Shown: positions 44,010 through 54,199, numbered from the stretch's first letter. The stretch: 64,000 nt of DNA from an uncultured Bacteroidia bacterium (GCA_902801885.1 CADCJX010000008.1:1-64000), one strand, 5' to 3'. Notes: generated from the letters alone by a model not told the origin. A program made the numbers and translations.

Positions 44010-45152
44010 TCAAACAAGCTTGTACACTTCATCAGCAATCTTCTGGGCTGCATCAGGAAGGGCCATCTTTCCGGCATTCTGCTCCAGCATTGCGATCTTT
44101 CCAGGGTCCTTGAGCAACTCAAGTGCCGTGGGCATCATTTTCTCCATTGCCTCGGCATCCTTCACGATCATAGCTGCATCCTTCCTGACCAGGGCCATTG
44201 CGTTATGGGTCTGATGGTCTTCAGCCACGTTCGGAGAAGGGATGAACACCACGGCCTTGTGGGCAGCACTCAGTTCTGAGACGCTGCTGGCTCCCGATCG
44301 GGAGATAACCACGTCGGCCGCCGCGTATGCCAGTTCCATCCTTCCGATGAAGTCTGAATATCTTACAGTCTCAGCGAGTCTCGGATCCTTCTCTGTTTCT
44401 TCCTTCATGAACTGGTCGATGCCGGCCTTGTAATACTTGCCGCATTGCCAAAGTACATCCACACCCTCTGAACCGGGGCAGCCGTCGCTGATCCACTTCC
44501 TCATGCTTTGGTTGAACTTGGAACTTCCAAGGCTTCCACCCACTATGAATATATGTTTTTTGGACGGGTCCAGTCCATATTCCTTTACGCCTGCTTCCTT
44601 CATTTCGGGGGTGCATGGAACGAAGACGCTCCTGATAGGATTTCCTGTCATGACTATCTTGTCGGCGGGGAAGAACCTTTCCATCCCTTCGTAAGCCACG
44701 CAGATGCATTGGACCTTGTCTCCGAGTTTCTTGTTGGTCAGTCCTGCGAAACCGTTCTGTTCCTGTATCAGTGAAGGAATCCCCATCTTTGTGGCCGCCA
44801 TCAGCAGTGGAGCGCTGGCGTAGCCTCCGACCCCTATCGCTACCTGGGGTTTGAATTCCTTGATGATCCTCCTTGCCTTGCGGATGCTTGAAAGTACCCT
44901 GAACGGGACACTGAGGTCATTGAGGATGTTCCTGAGATTCAACTGACGCTGCAGTCCTGTTATCGGCAGCCCGATTATCTTGTAGCCGGCGGCAGGGACC
45001 TTTTCCATCTCCATCTTCCCCTCCGCTCCTACGAAGAGAATCTCGGTTTCCGGATTCAGTTCCTTAAGTTTGTTTGCGATCGAAACGGCCGGGAAGATAT
45101 GGCCTCCCGTGCCCCCACCGCTGATTATTACCCTCAAAGCCTTGTATTCCAT
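44010..45152 (-). CDS. murG: UDP-GlcNAc:lipid I N-acetylglucosaminyltransferase
   Basis: About 380 residues from the ATG at 45150-45152 (MEYKALRVIISGGGTGGHIFP); an ATG at 45164 overlapping ftsW is also possible. Motifs are the glycine loop GGGTGGHIFPA, GVGGYASAPLL, QEQNGFAGLTNKKL, GGSLGSSKFNQ, and VISRSGASSVSELSA in the UDP-sugar site. MurG makes lipid II on the inner face of the membrane. The gene stops two bases before the TTG at the 5' edge of murC. Confidence 0.95.
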   Translation of the reverse strand: MEYKALRVIISGGGTGGHIFPAVSIANKLKELNPETEILFVGAEGKMEMEKVPAAGYKIIGLPITGLQRQLNLRNILNDLSVPFRVLSSIRKARRIIKEFKPQVAIGVGGYASAPLLMAATKMGIPSLIQEQNGFAGLTNKKLGDKVQCICVAYEGMERFFPADKIVMTGNPIRSVFVPCTPEMKEAGVKEYGLDPSKKHIFIVGGSLGSSKFNQSMRKWISDGCPGSEGVDVLWQCGKYYKAGIDQFMKEETEKDPRLAETVRYSDFIGRMELAYAAADVVISRSGASSVSELSAAHKAVVFIPSPNVAEDHQTHNAMALVRKDAAMIVKDAEAMEKMMPTALELLKDPGKIAMLEQNAGKMALPDAAQKIADEVYKLV

Positions 45153-45156
45153 AGGA

Positions 45157-46599
45157 TTATTCATTGTTATGGTCGTCAATCCCGTAGTCCGGGATGTCAT
45201 TGTCGTGTAGGGGAAGCTCGGATTCCATTATCTCCAGCTCTCCGATTGTGCTTTCCACCTCATCCTTCTGTTCATGTTCCACCAGAGGGGGAGCCTGGGC
45301 TGCCTCACGGGCAATCTTCCTGCGAGCCATCTTGCTGATCGACAGGATTATGCCGAATGCCAGGCTGAACATCAGGTAGGATGAATTACCATGGCTTATC
45401 AGAGGCAAGGTCTGTCCAGTGAGAGGACCCATGTCACAGTTGATCATTATGTGCATCATCGCCTGTCCGGTGATGAGGATCACAAGTCCGGCCACTGCTG
45501 TCTTCGCAAAATGGTTGTCGCAGTTACGCACTATGATCGAGCCTCTCGCAAGGAGGCTTATGTACAGGATGATTACCAGCAGTCCTCCGAGCAGTCCATA
45601 TTCTTCCACGATGAAGCTGAACATGTAGTCTTCGAACATGATCGGAACGACGTATCTCTGTGTGCTCCTTCCGGGCCCCTTGCCGATCAGGCCGCCTTCG
45701 TGAATGGCAATCTTGGCGCTGACGGGTTGCTTGAGCTTGTCCAGGGCATCCTGGAATTCAGTAGTGTTCTGCGGCGCCGTGCGGATTGTTTCAAGCCTTT
45801 TTTCCGTGCTGTCTGAGGAGAGCCTGGCCATTGCGGACGCAAGGTGCGGGAACGGGGTCTTGATGTCTTTCTTTATGCAGATCGAGTTGATGCCGATACA
45901 GCCGAGCAGGAGCCCGACGGCAATTACTCCCGGGAATATAAGTTCCTTTACGCTGATACCACCGATGAGGATGGTGATGAACATTATGCCCCCGATGAAT
46001 ATCGTGCTGGACAGGCTGCCGACCATGATTCCGATGCATACCGTGAAGATGGGGACGTAGATGTAGACGACCTTCTTCACCATAGGCTTTGCCCAGAACG
46101 GGTGCTTTTTGGCCAGGAGGTTCGCAATCATGAACTTGTCGTTGCGGTAGGCGTTGACAGCCCATGAGAGGTACATTACCATCGCTATCTTCACAACCTC
46201 GAAGACATGTACCTGGAATCCCCCGATACTCACGATTCGCCAGGCGCTGTTGATCATCAGCGGCTTGAACGGACCTATCTGCTTGTGTGTAGCCAGGATA
46301 AGGAGCAGGAACATCGAGACAAGGTAGCCGAATTGCGAGATGATCCTGAAGAATCCTATGCTCCTTATGCTGTAGCAGGCTATTATGACGCCGAATCCAA
46401 GCAGGGTGATCAACATCTGCTCTCCCACGATCGCCATTCTGGAAGTGTTCTGTGAGAGGGCGAGTTGTGAGGTTGAAGAGAATATGGCCACGATGGAGAT
46501 CAGCATCAGAAGCAGCACGATCATCCACACGACCTTGTCTCCCTCGAGATTGTCGAGGAAGTTCCACAGGTTGCTCTTGTTCTTTTTCTCTTCAGCCAT
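45157..46599 (-). CDS. ftsW: SEDS peptidoglycan glycosyltransferase FtsW
   Basis: 480 residues with about ten membrane helices. FtsW/RodA signatures include KIAMVMYLSWAVNAY, HEGGLIGKGPGRSTQRYVVP, DYMFSFIVEEYGLLGGLLV and LPLISHGNSSYLMFSLAFGI. The enzyme polymerises septal glycan strands with FtsI. A long cytoplasmic C-terminal tail rich in Glu and Asp (about 430-480) is unusual but poorly conserved in this phylum. It overlaps the possible upstream murG start. Confidence 0.95.
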   Translation of the reverse strand: MAEEKKNKSNLWNFLDNLEGDKVVWMIVLLLMLISIVAIFSSTSQLALSQNTSRMAIVGEQMLITLLGFGVIIACYSIRSIGFFRIISQFGYLVSMFLLLILATHKQIGPFKPLMINSAWRIVSIGGFQVHVFEVVKIAMVMYLSWAVNAYRNDKFMIANLLAKKHPFWAKPMVKKVVYIYVPIFTVCIGIMVGSLSSTIFIGGIMFITILIGGISVKELIFPGVIAVGLLLGCIGINSICIKKDIKTPFPHLASAMARLSSDSTEKRLETIRTAPQNTTEFQDALDKLKQPVSAKIAIHEGGLIGKGPGRSTQRYVVPIMFEDYMFSFIVEEYGLLGGLLVIILYISLLARGSIIVRNCDNHFAKTAVAGLVILITGQAMMHIMINCDMGPLTGQTLPLISHGNSSYLMFSLAFGIILSISKMARRKIAREAAQAPPLVEHEQKDEVESTIGELEIMESELPLHDNDIPDYGIDDHNNE

Positions 46600-46612
46600 T
46601 GTTATCCTGCTT

Positions 46613-47953
46613 CTAAAGCCTTCTTACGGCCTCCTTGAATCTTTCACCTCTCTCTTCCATGTTGTGGAAGAGGTCGAAACTTGCACAGCAGGGGCTCAGG
46701 AGCACAACGTCTCCCGGTGCTGCGAACTTGCTAGACTCCTTGACGGCATCCTCTGCGGAACGTGTCTCGACGAAGTTCTCGCTTCCGACTATCCCTTCGA
46801 AGGCTTCGCGGATCTTGGAATTGTCCACTCCAAGGCAGACTATAGCCTTTACCTTCTCTTTGACGAGAGGCTTTAGGACCTCGTAGTCATTGCCTTTGTC
46901 TTTTCCTCCGACGATCCAGACCACGGGGCGGCTCTGGCATTCTATTGCGTACCAGGCAGCGTCGACGTTCGTGGCCTTCGAATCATTTATGTAAAGTACG
47001 TCCTTAATGCTGAGGACAGGCTCCAGCCTGTGCTCGATAGGCTGGAAGGTGGCGAGGGACTCACGGATCACCTTGTTGTCGATTCCGGAGGCCTTTGCCG
47101 CGATAGCGGCGGCCATGGAGTTGTAGATGTTATGCTTTCCGCCGAGTGCAAGTTCCTTGAGATAGATGTCACACTCTTCTTCTTCGTACTTTACGACGAT
47201 CTTGTCATCCTTCAGGTAGGCACCCTGCCCAACCTCGCCTTTCTGGGTGAAAGGAAGCCTCTTTGCGCTGAGTATGATCTTGTTGAGGTGGTCGATGGTG
47301 ATCTCGTCGTCGGAGTCGAAGATGAAACAGTCCTCCGGGCGTAGGTTCCTGGTGATGCGGAACTTGGACCTGACATAGTTCTCCAGCTGGTAGTCGTAGC
47401 GGTCCAGATGGTCGGGAGTGATGTTGGTTATGATTGCGATGTCCGGATGGAACTCGTAACAGTTGTCAAGCTGGAAACTGCTGATTTCCAAAACGTAATA
47501 GTCATAATGTTCGGTGGCTACCTGGTAGGCGTAGCTTTTCCCTATGTTGCCGCCGAGACCTACGTTCAGTCCTGCATTCTTCAGGAGATAGTAAATCAGG
47601 GAAGTGGTAGTAGTCTTTCCGTTGCTTCCGGTGATGCAGATCTTCTTGGCGTCGTCATAACGTCCTGCGAACTCTATTTCGGACACGATAGGGGTGCCCT
47701 GGGCTTCGAGTTTGCGCACCATGGGCACGTTACCGGGGATTCCGGGACTCTTAATCACCTCGTCGGCGCCGAGAATGAGATCCTCAGTGTGCCCTCCCTG
47801 CTCAAACGGTATGTCCCATTTCCGGAGGTCGTCGGCAAAATGTCCGGCAATCTGTCCGCTGTCCGAAAGGAACACGTCAAATCCTTTGACTTTTGCGAGT
47901 ACGGCAGCTCCGACGCCGCTTTCTCCGCCACCTAAAACTACAATCCTGCTCAT
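46613..47953 (-). CDS. murD: UDP-N-acetylmuramoylalanine-D-glutamate ligase
   Basis: 446 residues. The N-terminal UMP-binding VVLGGGESGVGAA, the ATP loop ITGSNGKTTTTSLIYYLL, the conserved LDNCYEFHPDIAIITNITPDHLDRY and the C-terminal DVVLLSPCCASFDLF agree with MurD. It adds D-glutamate in cytosolic precursor synthesis. Between ftsW and mraY as expected. Confidence 0.97.
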   Translation of the reverse strand: MSRIVVLGGGESGVGAAVLAKVKGFDVFLSDSGQIAGHFADDLRKWDIPFEQGGHTEDLILGADEVIKSPGIPGNVPMVRKLEAQGTPIVSEIEFAGRYDDAKKICITGSNGKTTTTSLIYYLLKNAGLNVGLGGNIGKSYAYQVATEHYDYYVLEISSFQLDNCYEFHPDIAIITNITPDHLDRYDYQLENYVRSKFRITRNLRPEDCFIFDSDDEITIDHLNKIILSAKRLPFTQKGEVGQGAYLKDDKIVVKYEEEECDIYLKELALGGKHNIYNSMAAAIAAKASGIDNKVIRESLATFQPIEHRLEPVLSIKDVLYINDSKATNVDAAWYAIECQSRPVVWIVGGKDKGNDYEVLKPLVKEKVKAIVCLGVDNSKIREAFEGIVGSENFVETRSAEDAVKESSKFAAPGDVVLLSPCCASFDLFHNMEERGERFKEAVRRL

Positions 47954-47986
47954 ATCTTTCTTGTCTTTCTTGCGTCTTTTTTATGT

Positions 47987-49297
47987 CTATCTAAGCTTCA
48001 GCAGTGCCAGTGTCGCCACTGCGAGGATGATTCCGATCAGCCAGAACCTTGCGACTATCTTGGCCTCGGGAATTGCATGTACCGGCTTCTGGATAAGGGC
48101 CGGGATACCTTCTTTCTGGTAGTGATGGTGCAGGGGACTCATCTTGAAGATCCTGCGTCCTTCACCGTATTTTTTCTTTGTGTACTTGAAATATAACCTC
48201 TGCATTATCACGGACAGGGATTCCACGAAGAAGATTCCGCAGAGTACGGGGAGGAGGAGTTCCTTTCTCATAAGGACGGCGCCTACTCCGATGATTCCAC
48301 CGATCGTAAGACTGCCGGTGTCACCCATGAACACCTGGGCCGGGTAGGAATTGTACCATAGGAACCCCATCAGCGCACCCACGAAGGCTGACATGAAGAC
48401 TGCGATCTCTCCGCTGCCCGGGATGTACATGATGTTGAGGTAGTCGGAGTTGACCAGGTTGCCTCCCAGCCATGCCAGGACACCCAGTACGACTCCAACA
48501 ATGGCACTGGTGCCAGCGGCAAGCCCGTCCATTCCGTCCGTCAGGTTGGTTCCGTTGGAGCAGGCCGTGATGACCAGGACGATCATCAAGACATATATTC
48601 CCCATTTGCAGTACCAGCCCCACTTCCCCTTGAAAGGAGAGAGCCATTTGTAGTCGAACTCGTGGTTCTTGACGAACGGGATAGAGGTCGTAGTGCTCTT
48701 CACCACGTTTTCCATCTTCCATCCCGAGTCTTCTGCGACGAGGGTTTCGGAGTCGACGTTCAGGGACCTGGTGTTGCCCTTCTCTACGACATTGGCTATT
48801 CCGGCCGTTACCGGAACTTTTTCCCTGACCACGATGTCGTCGCTTAGCCAGACGGTCATTCCGATCACGAGTCCGAGAATCATCTGGGCCGCGAGTTTGG
48901 CTTTAGGATGGAGACCTTCCTTGTTGTGCTTGAAGACCTTGATGTAGTCATCCGAGAATCCCAGTGCTCCACACCACAAGGTGGTGAAAAGCAGAAGCTG
49001 GGTATAGACATTGGTCAGGTCGCAAAAGAGCAGTACCGGGACGACGATCGAAATTATAATGATAATTCCGCCCATGGTCGGAGTCCCTTTCTTCTGCATC
49101 TGGCCTTCCAGCCCCAAGTCACGTATCGTCTCGCCGATCTGCTTGCGCTGGAGCCATCCGATGATTCTCCTTCCGATGAAGAAGGCGATCAGCATGGCTG
49201 TGACGCTGGTCAGCATGGCTCTGAAGGACAGGTACCCAAACAGATGCTGTCCGGGAATGTCGTACTTCTCAAGGTATTGGAACAGGTGGTATATCAT
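47987..49297 (-). CDS. mraY: phospho-N-acetylmuramoyl-pentapeptide transferase
   Basis: 436 residues with about ten helices. Active-site motifs: LKxxIG-like QRKQIGETIRDLGLEGQMQK with KKGTPTMGGI, LGFSDDYIKVFK, NLTDGMDGLAAGT, FMGDTGSLTIGG and MSPLHHHYQKEG. It transfers phospho-MurNAc-pentapeptide to undecaprenyl phosphate, forming lipid I. An extra segment of about 60 residues around 155-210, between conserved motifs, is a periplasmic or cytoplasmic loop insertion common in Bacteroidetes. Confidence 0.97.
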   Translation of the reverse strand: MIYHLFQYLEKYDIPGQHLFGYLSFRAMLTSVTAMLIAFFIGRRIIGWLQRKQIGETIRDLGLEGQMQKKGTPTMGGIIIIISIVVPVLLFCDLTNVYTQLLLFTTLWCGALGFSDDYIKVFKHNKEGLHPKAKLAAQMILGLVIGMTVWLSDDIVVREKVPVTAGIANVVEKGNTRSLNVDSETLVAEDSGWKMENVVKSTTTSIPFVKNHEFDYKWLSPFKGKWGWYCKWGIYVLMIVLVITACSNGTNLTDGMDGLAAGTSAIVGVVLGVLAWLGGNLVNSDYLNIMYIPGSGEIAVFMSAFVGALMGFLWYNSYPAQVFMGDTGSLTIGGIIGVGAVLMRKELLLPVLCGIFFVESLSVIMQRLYFKYTKKKYGEGRRIFKMSPLHHHYQKEGIPALIQKPVHAIPEAKIVARFWLIGIILAVATLALLKLR

Positions 49298-49310
49298 CTT
49301 TCTTGCGTTT

Positions 49311-50771
49311 TCAATTGTTTGTTATCGATCTGAATATTTCCGACACGATTTCCCTTTCATCGAAATGATGTTTCTCCTTTCCGAGGATCTGGTAGGTTTC
49401 GTGTCCCTTTCCGGCCAGAAGGATTACTGCTCCTTCCGGGGCCAGCATTATGGCTGTGCGTATGGCTTCCTTCCGGTCGGCAATGCTTATGGTCTTGGCA
49501 AGGCCCTTTGGACTGAACCCGGTTTTGATCTCGTCCATGATGTCCTCTGTCCTCTCGGTGCGGGAATTGTCTGATGTTACGAAGATCCTGTCTGAATATT
49601 CCTCAGCCACCTTTGCCATTTCTGGACGCTTCGTGCGGTCGCGGTCGCCTCCGCAGCCGAAGACGCAGATCAGTTCCCTCCCGCGGTCGATCTCCCTTAG
49701 GGTCCTGAGAACGTTGTCCATGGCATCGGGTGTGTGGGCATAGTCTATGACGACAGAAAGCCCCTTGGGACCGCGCATCACTTCCAGGCGGCCCTTTGCA
49801 GGCTCGAGTTTGCTGATGGCGACCAGGGTCTCTTCGGGATCCGCTCCCAGAGCCATGGCGGCGCTGTAGATGGCCAGGATGTTGTAGGCGTTGTGCCTTC
49901 CGATGAGCCTGGTCCATGCTTCCCGGCCGTCGATCCTGAGAAGCATTCCCTCGAAGCTCTCTTCGATGATCCTGCATGTATGGTCGGCCATTCCCTTGCA
50001 TGAATATGTCTGGACCCTTGCCCTGGTGTTCTGCACCATGACATCGCCGTGCTTGTCGTCTATGTTGATGATTGCGGTTGCACCGGCTCCCAGGTTGTCG
50101 AAAAACAGTTTCTTGCACCTGAGGTATTCTGCGAAGGTTCCGTGATAGTCCAGGTGGTCATGGGTCAAGTTGGAGAATATTGCGACCTTGAAGTCCAGTC
50201 CGGCTATCCTTTCCTGCTCGACACCGATCGAGCTGACTTCCATGAAACAATATTCACAACCCTCGTCTACCATTTCGCTCAGGAGTGAGTTGATGGTAAT
50301 TGGGTCCGAGGTGGTGTTGACTGCCTCGCTCCCTCGGGTGCCGACGTAGTTTGCGATTGTAGAAAGCAGGCCGCAGTTGTAGCCCTGGGCCATGAACAGT
50401 TCGTAAAGGAGGGTGACGGTAGTGGTCTTCCCATTGGTGCCTGTGATTCCTACGAGGTTCAGTTTCCGTGAAGGATTGTCATAGAAATTGGCAGCGATGA
50501 TGGCCAGGGCATGACGAGAAGAGGAGACCTTGATGAATACCGGGCCGGATTCTTCCACCTGTGAATATTCTTCGCAGACGATGGCGGCGGCTCCGGCTTC
50601 GATGGCCTTCCCTATGAATGCATGCCCGTCGATGTCGTGCCCCTTGACCGCTATGAACAGGTCCCCGGGACCGATTTTTCTCGAGTCATTGCTTATGCTA
50701 CGGATTTCGATATCAGGGTTGCCCATGATCTCGATTACTCCGCTGTCCTTTATGATGCTTTCAAGTCTCAT
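49311..50771 (-). CDS. murE: UDP-MurNAc-tripeptide ligase MurE
   Basis: 486 residues. ATP loop GITGTNGKTTTVTLLYEL, EVSSIGVEQERIAGL and FSNLTHDHLDYHG are conserved Mur ligase motifs. The C-terminal domain holds CGGDRDRTKRPEM and TSDNSRTERTEDI; the latter resembles the DNPR-type motif of meso-diaminopimelate-adding MurE, though the central residues differ (DNSR), so Dap is likely but not proven. Its ATG overlaps the ftsI stop. Confidence 0.95.
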   Translation of the reverse strand: MRLESIIKDSGVIEIMGNPDIEIRSISNDSRKIGPGDLFIAVKGHDIDGHAFIGKAIEAGAAAIVCEEYSQVEESGPVFIKVSSSRHALAIIAANFYDNPSRKLNLVGITGTNGKTTTVTLLYELFMAQGYNCGLLSTIANYVGTRGSEAVNTTSDPITINSLLSEMVDEGCEYCFMEVSSIGVEQERIAGLDFKVAIFSNLTHDHLDYHGTFAEYLRCKKLFFDNLGAGATAIINIDDKHGDVMVQNTRARVQTYSCKGMADHTCRIIEESFEGMLLRIDGREAWTRLIGRHNAYNILAIYSAAMALGADPEETLVAISKLEPAKGRLEVMRGPKGLSVVIDYAHTPDAMDNVLRTLREIDRGRELICVFGCGGDRDRTKRPEMAKVAEEYSDRIFVTSDNSRTERTEDIMDEIKTGFSPKGLAKTISIADRKEAIRTAIMLAPEGAVILLAGKGHETYQILGKEKHHFDEREIVSEIFRSITNN

Positions 50772-52873
50772 TTCAAACTGATTGTTACTGTTGATCCCTT
50801 GGCAGCTTTATGACCGGCCTGAGGCACCTGTGAAGCGACATGCCCGGTACCTGAATATACTACCTTGAGTCCGCTGTTCTCTATCATGTACATCGCATCC
50901 TTGAGTCCAAGGCCCTTGACGTCGGGTACAACCGGATTCTTCGGATCGGTCTGGGGAGGGATTTCCCTGTCCAGGGCCATCTGGGGGACTGATACTTTGG
51001 ATTCTATCTCTTCTCCCCAAGTCGGGTCGAGGGCATACAGGGCATCGACTATCTCCCTCATAGCGGCTGCAGGAAGGACACCTCCGTAGACACTGCCTCG
51101 GATAAGGTAGGACTTGAGGCAGATGATCGCACTGTATTTCGGTTCGTCGGCAGGGAAGAACCCAACGAAGGTTGCGAGGTTGTGGTAGCTCCCATCCTTG
51201 GTGACGTAGGGAGTGCTCATACCATATTTCTTGATTTCCTCGCCAGAGAGGACTTGCCTTGAGGTTCCGGTCTTTCCTGCGACTTGCACCCTTGCACCCT
51301 TGAGCCTGGTCGCGGTTCCTTCGGATGTTACGGCCTTCATGGCCCTCAGAAGGGTATCAGCGGTGGCCTTGGAGCATATCGAGGCGTTGAGGACGGCAGG
51401 TCCCTTCTTGGTCTTCACCACTCCGTCTTTCTCAATGCTTTCCACCAGGTAAGGTTTCATCATCTTGCCTTTGTTGGCAACTGCATTGTAGAAGGTAAGG
51501 ATATGGAGCGGAGTCTCCTTGATGGCATAGCCCATCCCAACTGAGCCAAGGTCCGTGGCACTCCAGCGCGGGGACTCGGGATTGGGAAGTTCGGGCTCCC
51601 TCAGACCGTCCAGGTCGAAGTCGAAGGCCTGGCCGAGCTTGTACATGTAGAGCTTGTCGAGGAACTTCTTGGGATTGTCTCCGTAGTTCTTGACTGCCAG
51701 GTAACGGAATACGTAGTTGGATGAGATCTCGAATCCGTGGAGGATGGAGATATCCTTCATGCCGCGCACATGGTCGTCCGGCGGGTATCCGGGCAGGATT
51801 CCGTTGTTGGTGGGGATCCTGTCGTCGAGGGACTTGATGTAACCGTCTTCGAGGGCGGTCATCAGGGTAGTGGCCTTGAAGACAGAACCTGGTTCGGAGT
51901 TGAGGCCGATTGCCATGTTGTAGGTCTCGCTGAGGCTCCAGTCGGTGGAATCCCTCATAAGGTTTACCATCGAGCGGATGGCTCCGGTCTTGACGTCCAT
52001 TATTATCGCGCAGCCCATCTCGATGGACTTGTTGTCCTCGATCTGGCGGCGGAGAGCCTTGTCCACGATGTCCTGCATCGTGATGTCGATTGTTGTCCTG
52101 ACGTCGAGTCCGTCTTCCGGCTTCACGTAAAGACTGTCGTAGTTCTGTATCCTTTCCCGGTTGTCGGTGGGCTTGAGCCAGATCTCGCCCTCCTTGCCGT
52201 GGAGGACGTAGTCGTATTTACCCTCGAGTCCGATGTGGTTGTTGCCGTTGGAGTTGCTGTTGTCCTTGACGTAACCAATGGTACGCCTGGCAAGGGTACC
52301 GTAGGGATATTGCCTGGTGTCTTTCTTCCTGACGATGACTCCGCTGCGGTACTGTCCCTCATTCATCAGGGGAAGCTGCTGGAGACGGAGCAGGGTCTCG
52401 CGGTCGACGGGGTGGCCAAGTCTAAGGTACTTGTTGCCGTCCTTGCGTCCCTTCTCGATCATCTTCCAGTAATTTTCTCCGTCTGTGCCCATCTCGGCAG
52501 CAAGTCCTTTCGAGAATTCCTTAGCCTTGGCCTGCCACTCCGACTCCATCTTCTTACCATCCTTCCCCTTGCTCTCGAAGTATTCTTTCCGGACTGTGCA
52601 GTCCATGAACAATTCGTACATCGGAGTGGAGATGGCGAGGAGCTTTCCGTCGTTGCCGATGATTGCGCCTCGTTCGGGATAGATGACGCTCTTTTCGCTG
52701 ACTGGCCTGAAATACTTTACGATCTCCTTGCTGGGCTTCCATCCCCACTGGATCCAGGCTATCCTGACCACCATCACGGCCGCAAGGATAAGGAAGGCGG
52801 CATAGAGGTAGTACAAGATCATTCCGATCCTGTCCCTTTCCTTCTTTGTCGAATTCTGACTCTGTGTCGCCAT
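50768..52873 (-). CDS. ftsI: septal transpeptidase FtsI (PBP3 class) with PASTA domain
   Basis: 701 residues. One N-terminal helix (about 17-42), a pedestal domain, and a transpeptidase domain with S330-V-F-K333, S384-S-N386 and K534-T-G536 intact. The last ~57 residues are a PASTA repeat (VVPDVKGLGLKDAMYMIEN...SGTGHV), usual for Bacteroidetes. The enzyme cross-links septal peptidoglycan in the periplasm with FtsW. It lies between ftsL and murE. Confidence 0.96.
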   Translation of the reverse strand: MATQSQNSTKKERDRIGMILYYLYAAFLILAAVMVVRIAWIQWGWKPSKEIVKYFRPVSEKSVIYPERGAIIGNDGKLLAISTPMYELFMDCTVRKEYFESKGKDGKKMESEWQAKAKEFSKGLAAEMGTDGENYWKMIEKGRKDGNKYLRLGHPVDRETLLRLQQLPLMNEGQYRSGVIVRKKDTRQYPYGTLARRTIGYVKDNSNSNGNNHIGLEGKYDYVLHGKEGEIWLKPTDNRERIQNYDSLYVKPEDGLDVRTTIDITMQDIVDKALRRQIEDNKSIEMGCAIIMDVKTGAIRSMVNLMRDSTDWSLSETYNMAIGLNSEPGSVFKATTLMTALEDGYIKSLDDRIPTNNGILPGYPPDDHVRGMKDISILHGFEISSNYVFRYLAVKNYGDNPKKFLDKLYMYKLGQAFDFDLDGLREPELPNPESPRWSATDLGSVGMGYAIKETPLHILTFYNAVANKGKMMKPYLVESIEKDGVVKTKKGPAVLNASICSKATADTLLRAMKAVTSEGTATRLKGARVQVAGKTGTSRQVLSGEEIKKYGMSTPYVTKDGSYHNLATFVGFFPADEPKYSAIICLKSYLIRGSVYGGVLPAAAMREIVDALYALDPTWGEEIESKVSVPQMALDREIPPQTDPKNPVVPDVKGLGLKDAMYMIENSGLKVVYSGTGHVASQVPQAGHKAAKGSTVTISLK

Positions 52874-52883
52874 CTTGAGTTAT

Positions 52884-53246
52884 CTATTTAATCCTGTCTG
52901 CAGGCTTCTGTGGCATCGCCAATGTGGAACCCTTTTCCTGGAGCATCTGCTCAACCTTGCTCATTCGCCCGAGACTGACCAGCTCCACGGTCTTCTGGGC
53001 GTGATATATTTCCATGTCCTGCAGGGCCTTGCGGTTGTCCTCGACCCTTGTCAGCGTCTTTTCGATCTTAAGGCTCAGCCAGATGCTGACCCAGAACAGG
53101 AAGAAAGTGTAGAGGATGTGGATGAAGTACTTGCTGACATGGAGCCTCAGCAGGAACTCTCCCTTGATGGTTGCAAGGAAGGCATTCCTGAGCCACTGTC
53201 CTACGTCGGACAGCTTCCATTTCCTATGTTCTTTCTCTCCCAGCAT
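52884..53246 (-). CDS. ftsL: FtsL-like division protein
   Basis: 120 residues. A cytoplasmic N-terminus of about 40 residues, one membrane helix (YFIHILYTFFLFWVSIWLSL, about 40-60) and a periplasmic coiled coil (RVEDNRKALQDMEIYHAQKTVELVSL). This is the topology of FtsL, which with FtsB and FtsQ activates FtsW and FtsI. Sequence conservation is poor, so position between rsmH and ftsI carries much of the argument. Confidence 0.85.
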   Translation of the reverse strand: MLGEKEHRKWKLSDVGQWLRNAFLATIKGEFLLRLHVSKYFIHILYTFFLFWVSIWLSLKIEKTLTRVEDNRKALQDMEIYHAQKTVELVSLGRMSKVEQMLQEKGSTLAMPQKPADRIK

Positions 53247-53247
53247 T

Positions 53248-54186
53248 TCAGTTTGCTTTCTTCCGGGCTATACGGAGCTTGGCGCTCCTCGCCCTCGTGT
53301 TGCTAGCTATTTCACTTTCTTCGGGAAGGACAGGTTTGCGGTTCACGGCCTCGAAAGGAGTCCTTACCACTCCGAACATGTCCTTCTCTTCCTTGCCTTC
53401 GGCATTTCCGGTCCTTATGTAATTCTTCACCATCCTGTCCTCGAGAGAGTGATAGGTGATGACGGCCAGTATACCACCTTCCTTAAGCGAGGCAGCTGCT
53501 CCTTCAAGGAATTTCTCAAGGGAGCGCATCTCATGGTTGACCTCGATCCTGAGGGCCTGGTAGACCTTCGCCAGGAACTTGTGCTCCGCGAACTTGGGGA
53601 GGGCGCTTTCAATGGCCTTGTCAAGTTCGGCTGTCGTACCGATCCGGCCTTTGGACCTGGCACTTACCACCAGGGATGCGATCTTCCTGGAGTTCTCCAC
53701 CTCGCCGTAGAGTTTGAATATCCTTTCCAGGTCTTCCTGGGAATATTCATTCACCACATCCTCGGCAGTGATGCCGCCATCGCGGTTCATCCTCATGTCG
53801 AGCGGGGCGTCGTACCTGAAGGAAAAGCCTCTTTCCGCGGTGTCGAACTGATGGGAGGAAACCCCGAGGTCTGCCAGTATACCGTCAAGTCCTTTCTGCA
53901 GCCTGTCCCTGAGGGCTTCATTGTCGTGCGCTGTGGCGAGGACGAAATTATGTATGAAGCGGAAATCAGCGCGTACCAGCGTCAGGCGCGGGTCGTCTAT
54001 CCTGTTTCCGAGTGCATCAATGTCACGATCGAAGGCGATGACGTGACCGTCTTCATTTAAGCGTGAAAGGATTCCGGCGGTGTGACCACCGCCTCCGAAT
54101 GTGACATCTGCGTAGATTCCTGATGGGTTGAGAACCAGGGCTGAAATGCTCTCGTTCAAAAGTACCGGAGTATGGTATTCTGACAT
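53248..54186 (-). CDS. rsmH: 16S rRNA m4C1402 methyltransferase
   Basis: 312 residues from the ATG at 54184-54186 (MSEYHTPVLLNESI), the conserved start for RsmH; the frame extends 14 codons upstream into the mraZ end. Motifs are GIYADVTFGGGGHTAGIL (SAM-binding), DLGVSSHQFDTAERGFSFR, ALRIEVNHEM and VITYHSLEDRMVKNY. It methylates the N4 of C1402 in 16S rRNA together with RsmI. It lies 13 bases after mraZ. Confidence 0.96.
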   Translation of the reverse strand: MSEYHTPVLLNESISALVLNPSGIYADVTFGGGGHTAGILSRLNEDGHVIAFDRDIDALGNRIDDPRLTLVRADFRFIHNFVLATAHDNEALRDRLQKGLDGILADLGVSSHQFDTAERGFSFRYDAPLDMRMNRDGGITAEDVVNEYSQEDLERIFKLYGEVENSRKIASLVVSARSKGRIGTTAELDKAIESALPKFAEHKFLAKVYQALRIEVNHEMRSLEKFLEGAAASLKEGGILAVITYHSLEDRMVKNYIRTGNAEGKEEKDMFGVVRTPFEAVNRKPVLPEESEIASNTRARSAKLRIARKKAN

Positions 54187-54199
54187 CCTGCTGACCCTC

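Noticed and set aside
51737-52891. 384-codon open frame on the plus strand
   Set aside because: Antisense to ftsI, which has all its catalytic motifs; the shadow translation is repetitive in Val, Asp and Leu.
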